From Aquabacterium lacunae (GTDB lineage Bacteria; Pseudomonadota; Gammaproteobacteria; Burkholderiales; Burkholderiaceae_C): DNA of 64,000 nt. The stretch lies in assembly GCF_004310865.1 (NCBI RefSeq), contig NZ_SIXI01000001.1, forward strand, positions 124,001 to 188,000, in the 5' to 3' direction. Below the pieces are notes generated by a model. It had not been told where the DNA came from. It worked only from the letters and a program-made list of their open reading frames with translations, and searched no databases. Below are positions 26,436-34,422 of the stretch, piece by piece (the stretch's first letter is position 1; each line of letters opens with the position of its first letter). Position numbers and translations under genes: made by a program.

Positions 26436-26600
26436 ATGCGCCCCTTGCAACACCGCGAAGTCACCCAGGTGGCCGGCGCAGGCGTTGAAGTCGGTGTCAA
26501 CGTGCCCTCCAACAAGGTGGACGTGACCCTGACCGCACTGTTCGGCCTGATCAAGATCCCCGTGGTCAAGATCGACTGGAGCAAGTTCAAGCGCGGCTGA
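26436..26600 (+). CDS. Microcin-like peptide precursor B with GA-type leader
   Basis: 54-residue precursor starting two bases after the stop of precursor A, so translation is probably coupled. The leader MRPLQHREVTQVAGA has the same frame as A: Leu4, acidic residue at 7/8, Gln11-Val12, Gly14-Ala15-Gly16. The MR..L...E...V.G pattern is close to the microcin V leader. The predicted mature part of 39 residues is cysteine-free, beta-branched-rich, net charge about +3, with a Trp and a basic KFKRG end. A and B cores differ in sequence but share length, charge and character, as expected for a two-peptide system or diverged duplicates. Too short for routine gene calling. Confidence 0.68.
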   Translation: MRPLQHREVTQVAGAGVEVGVNVPSNKVDVTLTALFGLIKIPVVKIDWSKFKRG

Positions 26601-26638
26601 CCCCGTCACTTGAACCGTTGGCCTTTCTCAGGGCCACA

Positions 26639-26671
26639 GGGGCGCACCTCCACCGGGGTGCGCCCCTTTTT
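26639..26671 (+). terminator. Rho-independent terminator of the two-peptide operon
   Basis: A perfect 10-bp stem GGGGCGCACC / GGTGCGCCCC with an 8-base loop is followed by five T residues, 38 bp after the stop of precursor B. It defines A and B as a compact bicistronic unit separate from argA. Confidence 0.93.
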
Positions 26672-26803
26672 CATGGTGGCTCGGTGCCGTCGCCCACAGG
26701 CAGTACCATCACGGGTGCGGCGCTTGCGTCCATGGCAGGGCTTCTCCACCTTGTCATGGCCTGCAGCCACTTCTGCCACTGCCCTGCCCCTGTTTCGTTC
26801 GTC

Positions 26804-28186
26804 ATGGATCTGGTCTTTCCCCACACCTTCGTGCCCTGGTTCCGCTCGGTGGCACCTCACATCCATGCGCACCGGGGCAAGACCTTCGTGGTGGGCATCT
26901 GCGGGGAAGCCATCGCCGCCGGCAAGCTGGAAAGCCTGGTTCAAGACCTGGCCTTGATGCACGCCATGGGCATCAAGATCGTGCTGGCCCACGGTTTTCG
27001 CCCCCAACTGGAAGAGCAGCTGCGCGCCAAAGGGCAAGCATCGAAGTTCAGCCACGGCATGCGCATCACCGACACGGTGGCACTCGATTGCGCCCAGGAG
27101 GCTGCGGGCCAGCTGCGTTATGAAATCGAAGCGGCGTTCTCATTGGGCTTGCCCAACACGCCCATGGCGGGCGCCTCGATCAGCGTGATCTCGGGCAACT
27201 TCGTCACCGCACGCCCGGTGGGCATCGTCGACGGCGTGGATTTCATGCACACCGGGCTGGTCCGCAAGATCGACGCCCAGGCCGTTCGCCGCGCCATCGA
27301 CACCGGCGCCCTGGTGATGCTGTCGCCGTTCGGTTTTTCGCACACGGGCGAGGCCTTCAATCTGAGCATGGAAGACGTGGCCACCAGCGCGGCCGTGGCC
27401 CTGCAGGCCGACAAGCTGGTGTTCGTGACCGAAGTGCGCGGCATTTTGCAGAGCATCGTGCAGGACCCGGCCAACGCCGTGGCCCTGGAGGCCCGCCAGA
27501 ACGACCCCGACGAAGAGCTGGACCAGGAACTGGCCCTGCTGGATGCCAAGCGTCTGCTGGCGGCCCTGCCCAACCCGCTGCAACCCACCGACACGGCCTT
27601 CTACCTGGGCCATGCGGTCAAGGCCAGCGAAGGCGGAGTCGAGCGCGTGCACATCGTCTCGTACAAGGTGGATGGCGCCTTGCTGATGGAAGTGTTCACC
27701 CACGACGGCGTGGGCACCATGATCGTCGATGAAAAGCTCGAAAGCCTGCGCGAGGCCACGCCCGACGATGTGGGCGGCATCCTGCAACTGATCGAGCCTT
27801 TCGAGCAAGACGGCACCCTGGTCAAGCGCAGCCGCACCGAGATCGAACGTGACGTCACGCAGTACACCGTGATCGAGCACGACGGCGTGATCTTCGGCTG
27901 CGCGGCGCTCCACCCCTTTCCCGAGGCGGGCACCGCCGAAATGGCCGCCCTGACCGTGTCGCCCCATGTGCAGGGCCAGGGCGACGGCGAACGCATCCTC
28001 AAGCGCATCGAACAGCGCGCCAAGGCAATGGGCCTACAGACCCTGTTTGTTTTGACCACGCGTACCATGCACTGGTTCAACAAGCGTGGCTTTGCGCCGG
28101 TCGACCCCAGCTGGCTGCCCGAGGCCCGCAAGCGCAACTACAAGTGGGACCGCCGCTCACAGGTGCTGGTCAAGCACCTCAAGTGA
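26804..28186 (+). CDS. argA: Amino-acid N-acetyltransferase (N-acetylglutamate synthase)
   Basis: 460-residue enzyme for the first step of arginine synthesis, acetyl-CoA plus glutamate to N-acetylglutamate. The N-terminal amino-acid-kinase domain (about 20-290) begins [20 protein letters not shown] and includes [16 protein letters not shown] and the SHTGEAFNL segment. The C-terminal GNAT domain (about 310-455) has [32 protein letters not shown] (acetyl-CoA loop) and [22 protein letters not shown]. The start at 26804 fits the family length; upstream in-frame ATGs at 26732 and 26756 lack support. Arginine feedback is expected from the family. It is followed by the Fe-trafficking protein gene. 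Confidence 0.95.
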   Translation: MDLVFPHTFVPWFRSVAPHIHAHRGKTFVVGICGEAIAAGKLESLVQDLALMHAMGIKIVLAHGFRPQLEEQLRAKGQASKFSHGMRITDTVALDCAQEAAGQLRYEIEAAFSLGLPNTPMAGASISVISGNFVTARPVGIVDGVDFMHTGLVRKIDAQAVRRAIDTGALVMLSPFGFSHTGEAFNLSMEDVATSAAVALQADKLVFVTEVRGILQSIVQDPANAVALEARQNDPDEELDQELALLDAKRLLAALPNPLQPTDTAFYLGHAVKASEGGVERVHIVSYKVDGALLMEVFTHDGVGTMIVDEKLESLREATPDDVGGILQLIEPFEQDGTLVKRSRTEIERDVTQYTVIEHDGVIFGCAALHPFPEAGTAEMAALTVSPHVQGQGDGERILKRIEQRAKAMGLQTLFVLTTRTMHWFNKRGFAPVDPSWLPEARKRNYKWDRRSQVLVKHLK

Positions 28187-28235
28187 GCCCCCAAGTTTTT
28201 CGTCGTCACACAAGACCCTGAATCGAGCTGAGAAC

Positions 28236-28511
28236 ATGGCACGCACCATCCAATGCAAGCACCTGAACAAAGAAGGCGAAGGCCTGGACTTCGCGCCCTA
28301 CCCGGGCGAGCTGGGCAAGCGCATCTACAACGAGATCAGCAAGGAAGCCTGGGCGCTGTGGATGAAGCACCAGACCATGCTGGTCAATGAAAACCGCCTG
28401 AACCTGGCCGACGCCCGCGCCCGCCAGTACCTGGCCCGCCAGATGGAGCAGTTCTTCTTTGGCGCGGGCGCTGAACAAGTGCAGGGCTACGTGCCCCCCA
28501 CCCAGGGCTGA
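28236..28511 (+). CDS. yggX: Probable Fe(2+)-trafficking protein (YggX)
   Basis: 91-residue small cytosolic protein linked to iron-sulfur cluster protection and oxidative resistance. It begins [18 protein letters not shown], with the conserved Cys7. [19 protein letters not shown] and [16 protein letters not shown] are diagnostic. The length is standard. It follows argA by 49 bp and is closed by a terminator at 28553, so it may be co-transcribed with argA. Confidence 0.95.
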   Translation: MARTIQCKHLNKEGEGLDFAPYPGELGKRIYNEISKEAWALWMKHQTMLVNENRLNLADARARQYLARQMEQFFFGAGAEQVQGYVPPTQG

Positions 28512-28552
28512 ACCCAAGGTTCAGAGACCATGGGCACCCCTGGTGCCTGCTG

Positions 28553-28577
28553 AAAGGCCACCTTCGGGTGGCCTTTT
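28553..28577 (+). terminator. Rho-independent terminator after yggX
   Basis: A 10-bp stem AAAGGCCACC / GGTGGCCTTT with a stable TTCG loop is followed by T residues, 41 bp after the yggX stop. It may also serve the convergent OsmC gene. Confidence 0.9.
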
Positions 28578-28601
28578 GTCTGGGTTCAATGGCTTGGGGG
28601 C

Positions 28602-29051
28602 TCAGCCCTTGAGCACAGCGCCGGTGCTGTCGCGCACCACCACCTGCACCGCGATGCCCTGCCCCACACTTTGCGTGACGGTGCAGAACGATTCAAACTG
28701 TTCCAGCACCCGCGGCAGGTGCGCCAGCTGCGCAGCGGGCACGCCCAGCGTGAGCGTGGCCTGAAGGCCCAGCACACGCATGCGCCCCTCGGCGTTGCGA
28801 CCCACCTCGGCCAGCACATCGCATTGCAGCGGGTCGGGGGCCTGCTTGAATTTGCGCAAGGCAAACAGCAGCGAGTCGGCCAGGCAGTTGCCCACCGCAC
28901 TGGCCAGCAGCTGCACGGGTGATGGCCCTTGCGCTTGCCCCAAGGGCAGCGGCTCATCGCCCAGCACTGTGGCATCGAGGCCGTTGTAGTGGTGGCGGAA
29001 CTGGTAGTCCTGCACCTGCTGCAGGCGGACGTGGACGCGTGAATCGGACAT
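28602..29051 (-). CDS. OsmC-family protein
   Basis: 149-residue OsmC/Ohr-like protein. The start at 29051 gives MSDSRVHVRLQQV. Two cysteines expected of the thiol peroxidase site are present, one in ASAVGNCLADSLLF and one in FESFCTVTQSV. The family reduces organic hydroperoxides or reacts with sulfur species; YhfA-like members have no known substrate. It is divergent from a BigR-type ArsR repressor with a shared palindromic operator between them, which suggests control by sulfide/persulfide stress. Confidence 0.88.
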   Translation of the reverse strand: MSDSRVHVRLQQVQDYQFRHHYNGLDATVLGDEPLPLGQAQGPSPVQLLASAVGNCLADSLLFALRKFKQAPDPLQCDVLAEVGRNAEGRMRVLGLQATLTLGVPAAQLAHLPRVLEQFESFCTVTQSVGQGIAVQVVVRDSTGAVLKG

Positions 29052-29096
29052 GGGGCGCTCCTGGGAAGGTGACAAGGGTGGCAGCCATCCAAACAT

Positions 29097-29110
29097 TATC
29101 AATATTGATA
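29097..29110. promoter_or_regulatory. Perfect 14-bp palindrome, likely operator of the ArsR/BigR-type repressor
   Basis: TATCAATATTGATA is a perfect palindrome in the 94-bp gap between the divergent OsmC and ArsR genes. It overlaps a TATACT hexamer that could be the -10 element for arsR transcription, so bound repressor would block both directions. Confidence 0.72.
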
Positions 29111-29145
29111 TACTATCTGAAAGCAAAGTTTCCGCGACACAGACC

Positions 29146-29463
29146 ATGGACACACCCACCCAGATCGACATGAGCGCCATGCGTGCCGCGGCCACCCGGG
29201 CTGTGGCCGCACTCAAGCCACTGGCCAACGAAGACAGGCTGCTGCTGCTGTGCCAGCTCACCCAGGGTGAGCAGTGTGTGAGCGACCTGGAAGAAAAGCT
29301 GGGCATCCGCCAGCCCACCTTGTCACAACAGCTGGGCGTCTTGCGCGACCAGGGCCTGGTGGCCACACGCCGCCAGGGCAAGAACATCTACTACCGCGTG
29401 GTCGACCCCGACGCACTGGCCATCTTGCAGGTGCTTTACAGCCTGTACTGCCCGAAGGACTGA
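29146..29463 (+). CDS. ArsR-family repressor of the BigR/SqrR persulfide-sensing type
   Basis: 105-residue winged-helix repressor. The helix-turn-helix is GIRQPTLSQQLGVLRDQGLV and the wing is TRRQGKNIYYRV. Cysteines are C36, C44 and C102. C36 and C102 are 66 residues apart, the same spacing as the redox pair of BigR (C42/C108) and SqrR (C41/C107), which form a polysulfide bridge. No arsenic-type CVC motif is present. It is followed after 3 bp by two YeeE/YedE transporter genes, matching known bigR-like operons. The start at 29146 is preferred; 29170 is also in frame. Confidence 0.9.
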   Translation: MDTPTQIDMSAMRAAATRAVAALKPLANEDRLLLLCQLTQGEQCVSDLEEKLGIRQPTLSQQLGVLRDQGLVATRRQGKNIYYRVVDPDALAILQVLYSLYCPKD

Positions 29464-29466
29464 ACC

Positions 29467-29904
29467 ATGACCATCGACTGGACCCATTTCACCCCCTGGG
29501 CCTCGCTGGCAGGCGGCGTGCTGATCGGCCTGTCGGCCGTGATGCTGGCGGCCTTCCATGGCCGCATTGCCGGCATCAGCGGCATCGTGGGCGGCTTGCT
29601 GACCCGTCAGCCCGGGCCTGTGGCCTGGCGACTGGCCTTCATCGGCGGTTTGCTGCTGGCCCCCTGGTTGTGGCGGGCAGGCCAGCCCTGGCCTGCCAGC
29701 ACGCCGGTCGGGTCGTGGCCGCTGCTGGTGGCCGCAGGCCTGCTGGTGGGGATCGGCACGCGCTACGGCTCGGGCTGCACCAGCGGCCATGGCGTGTGTG
29801 GCCTGTCGCGGCTGTCGCCGCGTTCGCTGGTGGCCACCCTGAGCTTCATGGCCCTGGGTTTTGTCACGGTCTATGTGATGCGGCACCTGATGGCCGCCGC
29901 CTGA
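29467..29904 (+). CDS. YeeE/YedE-family sulfur transport protein (first half-unit)
   Basis: 145-residue membrane protein with about four helices. The signature [20 protein letters not shown] contains two cysteines that in YeeE/TsuA pass thiosulfate or related sulfur species through the membrane. It starts 3 bp after the ArsR-type gene, and a second YeeE/YedE gene follows at 29937. Together the pair equals one full-length YeeE-type channel split into two proteins (PmpA/PmpB arrangement). Confidence 0.9.
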   Translation: MTIDWTHFTPWASLAGGVLIGLSAVMLAAFHGRIAGISGIVGGLLTRQPGPVAWRLAFIGGLLLAPWLWRAGQPWPASTPVGSWPLLVAAGLLVGIGTRYGSGCTSGHGVCGLSRLSPRSLVATLSFMALGFVTVYVMRHLMAAA

Positions 29905-29936
29905 TGCGCCGCACGCACCGTCTTCAAGGAGTTCCC

Positions 29937-30407
29937 ATGTCTGCCACGAATGCACACCTCACCCGTCACCCGGCTCCGCCGGCCGCGCTGCAGCCGCTGC
30001 TGGCCCTGACCGCCGGTCTGGTGTTCGGCCTGGGCCTGCTGCTGTCGGGCATGGCCAACCCGGCCAAGGTACTGGCTTTTCTGGACCTGGCCGGCGCCTG
30101 GGACCCTTCGCTGGCCTTCGTGATGGGCGGCGCCATCGCTGTGGGCCTGGCGGGCTTTGGCTGGCTCAAGCAGCGTGAGACCACCCTGCTGGGTGAACCA
30201 TTGGCTTTGCCCAGCAACCGCCAGATCGATCGCCGCCTGGTGCTGGGCAGCCTGGCCTTTGGCGCGGGCTGGGGCCTGGCCGGCTATTGCCCGGGGCCGG
30301 CTCTGGTGTCAGCCGCCATGGGCCAATGGCAAGCCTGGGTGTTCGTGGTCGCCATGCTGGCGGGCATGGGCCTGTTCGAGTGGCTGGAGCGACGTCAGGG
30401 TGCGTAA
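29937..30407 (+). CDS. YeeE/YedE-family sulfur transport protein (second half-unit)
   Basis: 156-residue membrane protein with about four helices. The conserved motif GLAGYCPGPALVSA carries the Cys expected in the second pore half. LLLSGMANPAKVLAFLDLAGAWDPSLAFVMGG is the family N-terminal block (here cited by its ends only: LLLSGMANPAK and PSLAFVMGG). The start at 29937 follows AAGGA. It is the last gene of the ArsR-YeeE-YedE operon. Its 3' end overlaps the convergent HAF-like gene by 13 bp. Confidence 0.9.
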   Translation: MSATNAHLTRHPAPPAALQPLLALTAGLVFGLGLLLSGMANPAKVLAFLDLAGAWDPSLAFVMGGAIAVGLAGFGWLKQRETTLLGEPLALPSNRQIDRRLVLGSLAFGAGWGLAGYCPGPALVSAAMGQWQAWVFVVAMLAGMGLFEWLERRQGA

Positions 30408-31546
30408 ACCGCATCCTTGAACCGCAAAGCCCCATCGACCTTCCACTGGAAGTTCACCAGCAACTCGCCGCGCGGCCCCAGGCGGCTGGAACCGATGGTT
30501 TCGCCTGGCGCACTGTCGACCACCAGGTCGTTCAGGGGAACATGGTTCAGGCCATTCCACAGGAACGTGGTGCCGTTGTAGCCATACATGGTGTAGCCGT
30601 ACAGGAGCACCTCCCCCCGGTCGTTGACGTCGTACACGCTCCAGAGCACCGGGGCTGGCAGCGGCGGATCGGGCAACCAGCGCCACTGTCCGGCCTGCCA
30701 AGTGAACCCGCGCGTGCCGCCACCCGGCATGTTGACGTAACCCGCCACAATGCCTGAGGGGCTCACGGCCATGGCCAGCACCTCCCCCCCCTCGGGCGAG
30801 ACGATTTCGCTGAACACACCATTGGACCAGACATGCGCCTTGGTCCGGGAGACGCCGCCCTCGGTGCCAAACGTGCGGCACACCACCTGGCCCGCATCGG
30901 TGAGCCCCACGCAGAACAGGCTGTTGGCGCCCGGTGGCAAGGGCTTGAGCCACTTCAAGGTGGCCTTGTCTTTGCCCACGAAGAACTCGCCGTCGGACAG
31001 CACCGAGCTGGTCAGTGCCCGACGCCCCAGCACGAGACCGCTTTCGTTGATGTGCCTGGCCGACGATCGGGCGCCAGCCCCCAGGTCCACCACCTTGCCA
31101 TCACGCCAGACCACCGCGACGCTGTTGGTGCGGTCCAGGTAGGTTTTCGACTCGCCCGCAGCCACCCCGCTGCTGTTCATGGACCACACGCGGGCGTCCA
31201 CACCGCGCGCCAACGCCGGCAAGGTGATCGCCACGCCGTCGGCGCGCCAGATCGTGGCGTCAGAGCGACGCACCGCTTCTTTGGCCGCGACGATGCGCAA
31301 CCCGTCGAAGTAGTACCGTGTGGTCTCACCCGTTTTGACCTGTGTGAGCCCCGCCACCTGGCCCTTGGCAAACACATCTGCAGGCACGATCTGAACCACG
31401 TCGGCCGGCGCTTGAAGCACCGCGACACGCCGGTACGGGTTGGCTTGCCCGTGCGCAGCACCCGCGTGAACGATCAAACCCAACACGGTCGCGCTGGCGC
31501 CAAGGAAGCGCCAGGCGCCGGATGCATGCGAAGACGGCATGGTCAT
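30395..31546 (-). CDS. Secreted HAF-repeat-like protein
   Basis: 383-residue exported protein. The start at 31546 follows AGGAG and yields a signal peptide ending near HAGAAHGQ. The mature part has repeated segments of the form W-x-D/N-G-x-x-x-x-L followed by N/D-x-x-G-x-V-x-G, for example VAVVWRDGKVVDLG, RHINESGLVLGRR, AHVWSNGVFSEI, VSPSGIVAGYVN and VYDVNDRGEVLLYGYT. This is the pattern of HAF (extracellular propeller-like) repeats. The function of such proteins is unknown. It stands alone, convergent with the YedE gene and downstream of the terminator at 31584. Confidence 0.75.
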   Translation of the reverse strand: MTMPSSHASGAWRFLGASATVLGLIVHAGAAHGQANPYRRVAVLQAPADVVQIVPADVFAKGQVAGLTQVKTGETTRYYFDGLRIVAAKEAVRRSDATIWRADGVAITLPALARGVDARVWSMNSSGVAAGESKTYLDRTNSVAVVWRDGKVVDLGAGARSSARHINESGLVLGRRALTSSVLSDGEFFVGKDKATLKWLKPLPPGANSLFCVGLTDAGQVVCRTFGTEGGVSRTKAHVWSNGVFSEIVSPEGGEVLAMAVSPSGIVAGYVNMPGGGTRGFTWQAGQWRWLPDPPLPAPVLWSVYDVNDRGEVLLYGYTMYGYNGTTFLWNGLNHVPLNDLVVDSAPGETIGSSRLGPRGELLVNFQWKVDGALRFKDAVYAP

Positions 31547-31583
31547 GGGGAGGCTCCTGTTTTCATGAGGTGCCCAGCGCATG

Positions 31584-31614
31584 AAAAAGCCTCCGGGCAC
31601 GGTGCCACGGAGGC
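31584..31614 (-). terminator. Rho-independent terminator closing the ATP-grasp/alpha-E cluster
   Basis: On the minus strand, a stem with GCCTCCG / CGGAGGC arms and an inner loop is followed by five T residues, about 50 bp after the stop of the alpha-E gene at 31665. Confidence 0.88.
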
Positions 31615-31664
31615 TACAGGAGCCGGCGTGTGCTGCCAGCCCGCACAATCCCGAACGCGGCGCG

Positions 31665-32621
31665 TTAGTCGGGCATCAGGAAATCACGGCTGATGCCATA
31701 GCCCAGATCGCTGACACGGTCGAGGAACTGCGTGAGGTAAGCGTGCAGGCCGGTGGCCAGGATTTCGTCGATGCGAGCAAACTGCAGGTCAGCGCGCAGG
31801 CGGCCGGCGCGGCGCAGGGTTTCGTCGCTGTGGTCATTGGCCACGGCGCGCAGGTTGCTCACCACTTCGTCCACGCAGTACACCAGCGAGCGCGGCATTT
31901 CCGCGCGCAAGATCAGCAGCTCGGCCACCTTTTCGGGGCGGATCACGTTGCGGTACACCTTGCGGTAGATCTCGAAAGCCGACACCGAACGCAGCACGGC
32001 CGACCAGTGGTAGAAGTCGACCTCCTTGCCTTCGTTGCCCAGGCCCGAGCCGAAGAACTCGGTGTTGCGGGCGTGGAATTTCACGTCCACCAGACGGGCC
32101 GTGTTGTCGGCGCGCTCAAGGAACGTGCCGATGCGCTGGAAGTGGAAGGCCTCGTCCTGCAGCATGGTGCCCAGGGTCACGCCGCGCGACAGGTGCGAGC
32201 GGAACTTCACCCACTCGAACAGCTCGGCCGGGTCGCGCTGCAGCGCGCCTTCCTTGAGCAGGCGGTTGAACTCCAGCCAGGTCTGGTTGGTGGTCTCCCA
32301 CACCTCCGTGGTGAGGGCGCCGCGCACGGCCCGGGCGTTTTCACGCGCAGCACGCAGGCAGTTCAGGATGCTCGACGGGTTGCTGGCGTCGCTCACCATG
32401 AAGGCCATGACATGTTTGGCCTTGACCTCGTCGTACTTGGACATGAAGTCGGGCGTGAGCTCGCTGATGCTGAGCATGCCCATCCAGCCTGCCAGTGCCG
32501 CTTCGTGCGACTGCGGCAGCAGAGAGGTCTGGTAGTTGACGTCCAGCAGGCGGGCGGTGTTTTCGGCGCGCTCCATGTAGCGGGCCATCCAGAACAGGTG
32601 GTCGGCGGTGCGGGACAGCAT
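31665..32621 (-). CDS. Alpha-E domain-containing protein
   Basis: 318-residue all-helical protein. The start at 32621 gives MLSRTADHLFWMARYMERAE, the standard family N-terminus; GGAG precedes it. An upstream in-frame ATG at 32720 would add 33 unconserved residues. Conserved acidic/aromatic helices include ENTARLLDVNYQ and FLERADNTARLVDVKFH. The alpha-E domain has no proven activity; comparative genomics always finds it with the circularly permuted ATP-grasp and transglutaminase genes, as here. It is the last gene of the cluster, 154 bp after the ATP-grasp gene. Confidence 0.92.
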   Translation of the reverse strand: MLSRTADHLFWMARYMERAENTARLLDVNYQTSLLPQSHEAALAGWMGMLSISELTPDFMSKYDEVKAKHVMAFMVSDASNPSSILNCLRAARENARAVRGALTTEVWETTNQTWLEFNRLLKEGALQRDPAELFEWVKFRSHLSRGVTLGTMLQDEAFHFQRIGTFLERADNTARLVDVKFHARNTEFFGSGLGNEGKEVDFYHWSAVLRSVSAFEIYRKVYRNVIRPEKVAELLILRAEMPRSLVYCVDEVVSNLRAVANDHSDETLRRAGRLRADLQFARIDEILATGLHAYLTQFLDRVSDLGYGISRDFLMPD

Positions 32622-32775
32622 GGGTTTGGTCTCCGTCAGGGCACTGGTAAGGCCGTGGTGCCATGGTTCACGGGCGAGCACATGGCTCGGCAGTTTGTCT
32701 TCGATGCGTTCGTTCAGCATGCGTGGGGCCCTCCCTCAGGCTTGGTATCGCAATGAACGGTGGTGGCCGTGATCT

Positions 32776-34209
32776 TCAGCTTTCCAGCACCCAGGTGTCT
32801 TTGGTGCCACCGCCCTGTGAGCTGTTGACCACCAGCGACCCTTCTTTCAGCGCCACACGGGTCAGGCCGCCCGGCACCATCTGCACGTCCTTGCCCGACA
32901 GCACGAAGGGCCGCAGGTCGATGTGACGCGGCGCAATGCCGCTTTCCACGAAGGTGGGACAGGTCGACAGCGACAGCGTGGGCTGCGCGATGTAATTGGT
33001 CGGGTTGGCCACCAGCACCTGGCGGAACTCTTCGATCTGGGCCTTGGTGGAGGCCGGCCCCACCAGCATGCCGTAGCCGCCTGCCCCGTGCACTTCCTTG
33101 ACCACCAGGTCGGCCAGGTTGTCCAGGGTGTACTTCAGGTCGTCCTTCTCGCGGCAGATGTAGGTGGGCACGTTCTGCAAGATGGGCGTTTCACCGAGGT
33201 AGAACTCGATCATCTTGGGCACGTAGGGGTAGATCGACTTGTCATCGGCAATGCCGGTGCCAAAGGCGTTGGCCAGGGTCACGTTGCCGGCGCGGTAGGC
33301 GCGCAGCAGGCCGGCCACGCCCAGGGTCGAGTCCTTGCGGAAGACCTCCGGGTCCATGAAGTCGTCGTCGACCCGGCGGTAGATCACGTCCACACGCTGC
33401 GGGCCCCGGGTGGTGCGCATGTAGACGAAGTCGTCCTTGACGAACAGGTCCTTGCCTTCGACCAGCTCGATGCCCATCTGCTGGGCCAGGAAGGCGTGCT
33501 CGAAATAGGCCGAGTTGTACATGCCGGGCGTGAGCACCACGGCCGTGGGCTCGTTCACGCCACCGGGGGCCATGCTGCGCAGGGTGTCGAGCAGCAGGTC
33601 GGGGTAATGCGCCACCGGGGCGACGCGGTGCTCGGCGAACAGTTCGGGGAAGAGCCGCATCATCATCTTGCGGTTCTCGAGCATGTAGCTCACGCCCGAG
33701 GGCACGCGCAGGTTGTCTTCCAGCACGTAGTAGGTGCCACTGCCGTCGGGGTTGCAGGCCCGCACGATGTCGATGCCGGCAATGATCGAATAGATGCCGC
33801 CCGGCACGTTCAAGCCCATCATTTCCTTGCGGAACTGGGCGTTGTTGAGGATGGGCTCGGCCGGGATGACGCCGGCCTTGAGGATGTCCTGGCCGTGGTA
33901 GATGTCGTCCAGGAAGCGGTTCAGGGCGGTGACACGCTGCTTCAGGCCCTTTTCCATCTCCTTCCACTCGTGGCTGGGGATGATGCGAGGGATCAGGTCG
34001 AAAGGGATCAGGCGTTCGGTGCCCGAGCCGTCTTCGTCCTTGTCGCCGTAGACCGCGAAGGTGATGCCCACGCGGCGGAAGATCATTTCGGCTTCGTCGC
34101 GACGCGACCGCATGATCTCACCAGGCTGCCGGGCCAGCCACTGTTCGTAGGTCTGGTAGTGCGAGCGCACCGTTGCGCCGCTCTCATGCATTTCGTCGAA
34201 AAATCGCAT
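32776..34209 (-). CDS. Circularly permuted type-2 ATP-grasp protein
   Basis: 477-residue stand-alone ATP-grasp enzyme of the circularly permuted group (DUF404/DUF407). The start at 34209 (MRFFDEMHE) removes a poorly supported upstream extension. Conserved blocks: GITFAVYGDKD, LIPFDLIPRIIP, GGIYSIIAGIDIVR, YYVLEDNLRVPSGVSYMLENR, VYMRTTRGPQRVDVIYRRVDDDF and VKEVHGAGGYGMLVG, which include the expected Mg/ATP-binding acids. The family is predicted to form peptide or amide bonds; no substrate is known. It lies between the transglutaminase and alpha-E genes. Confidence 0.93.
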   Translation of the reverse strand: MRFFDEMHESGATVRSHYQTYEQWLARQPGEIMRSRRDEAEMIFRRVGITFAVYGDKDEDGSGTERLIPFDLIPRIIPSHEWKEMEKGLKQRVTALNRFLDDIYHGQDILKAGVIPAEPILNNAQFRKEMMGLNVPGGIYSIIAGIDIVRACNPDGSGTYYVLEDNLRVPSGVSYMLENRKMMMRLFPELFAEHRVAPVAHYPDLLLDTLRSMAPGGVNEPTAVVLTPGMYNSAYFEHAFLAQQMGIELVEGKDLFVKDDFVYMRTTRGPQRVDVIYRRVDDDFMDPEVFRKDSTLGVAGLLRAYRAGNVTLANAFGTGIADDKSIYPYVPKMIEFYLGETPILQNVPTYICREKDDLKYTLDNLADLVVKEVHGAGGYGMLVGPASTKAQIEEFRQVLVANPTNYIAQPTLSLSTCPTFVESGIAPRHIDLRPFVLSGKDVQMVPGGLTRVALKEGSLVVNSSQGGGTKDTWVLES

Positions 34210-34422
34210 CGGCTGTTCCCTTCGCAGGGATGGCAGGAAAGACACCCTGTTCTTAGCAGGGACTGTGCCAGGGGCCGGCAAGGGCCAGCCCTGCGATTCG
34301 ATCATGCACCGCCTTGGTGACAACTCATGCCAGGGCTGGGCAACACCTCACCATGCGCCAGCTTGGTTCAGTCTGGCAGAAAACGCGGGCAGCGATGCCC
34401 CAATGAAGTGCAAAACAGGGTT

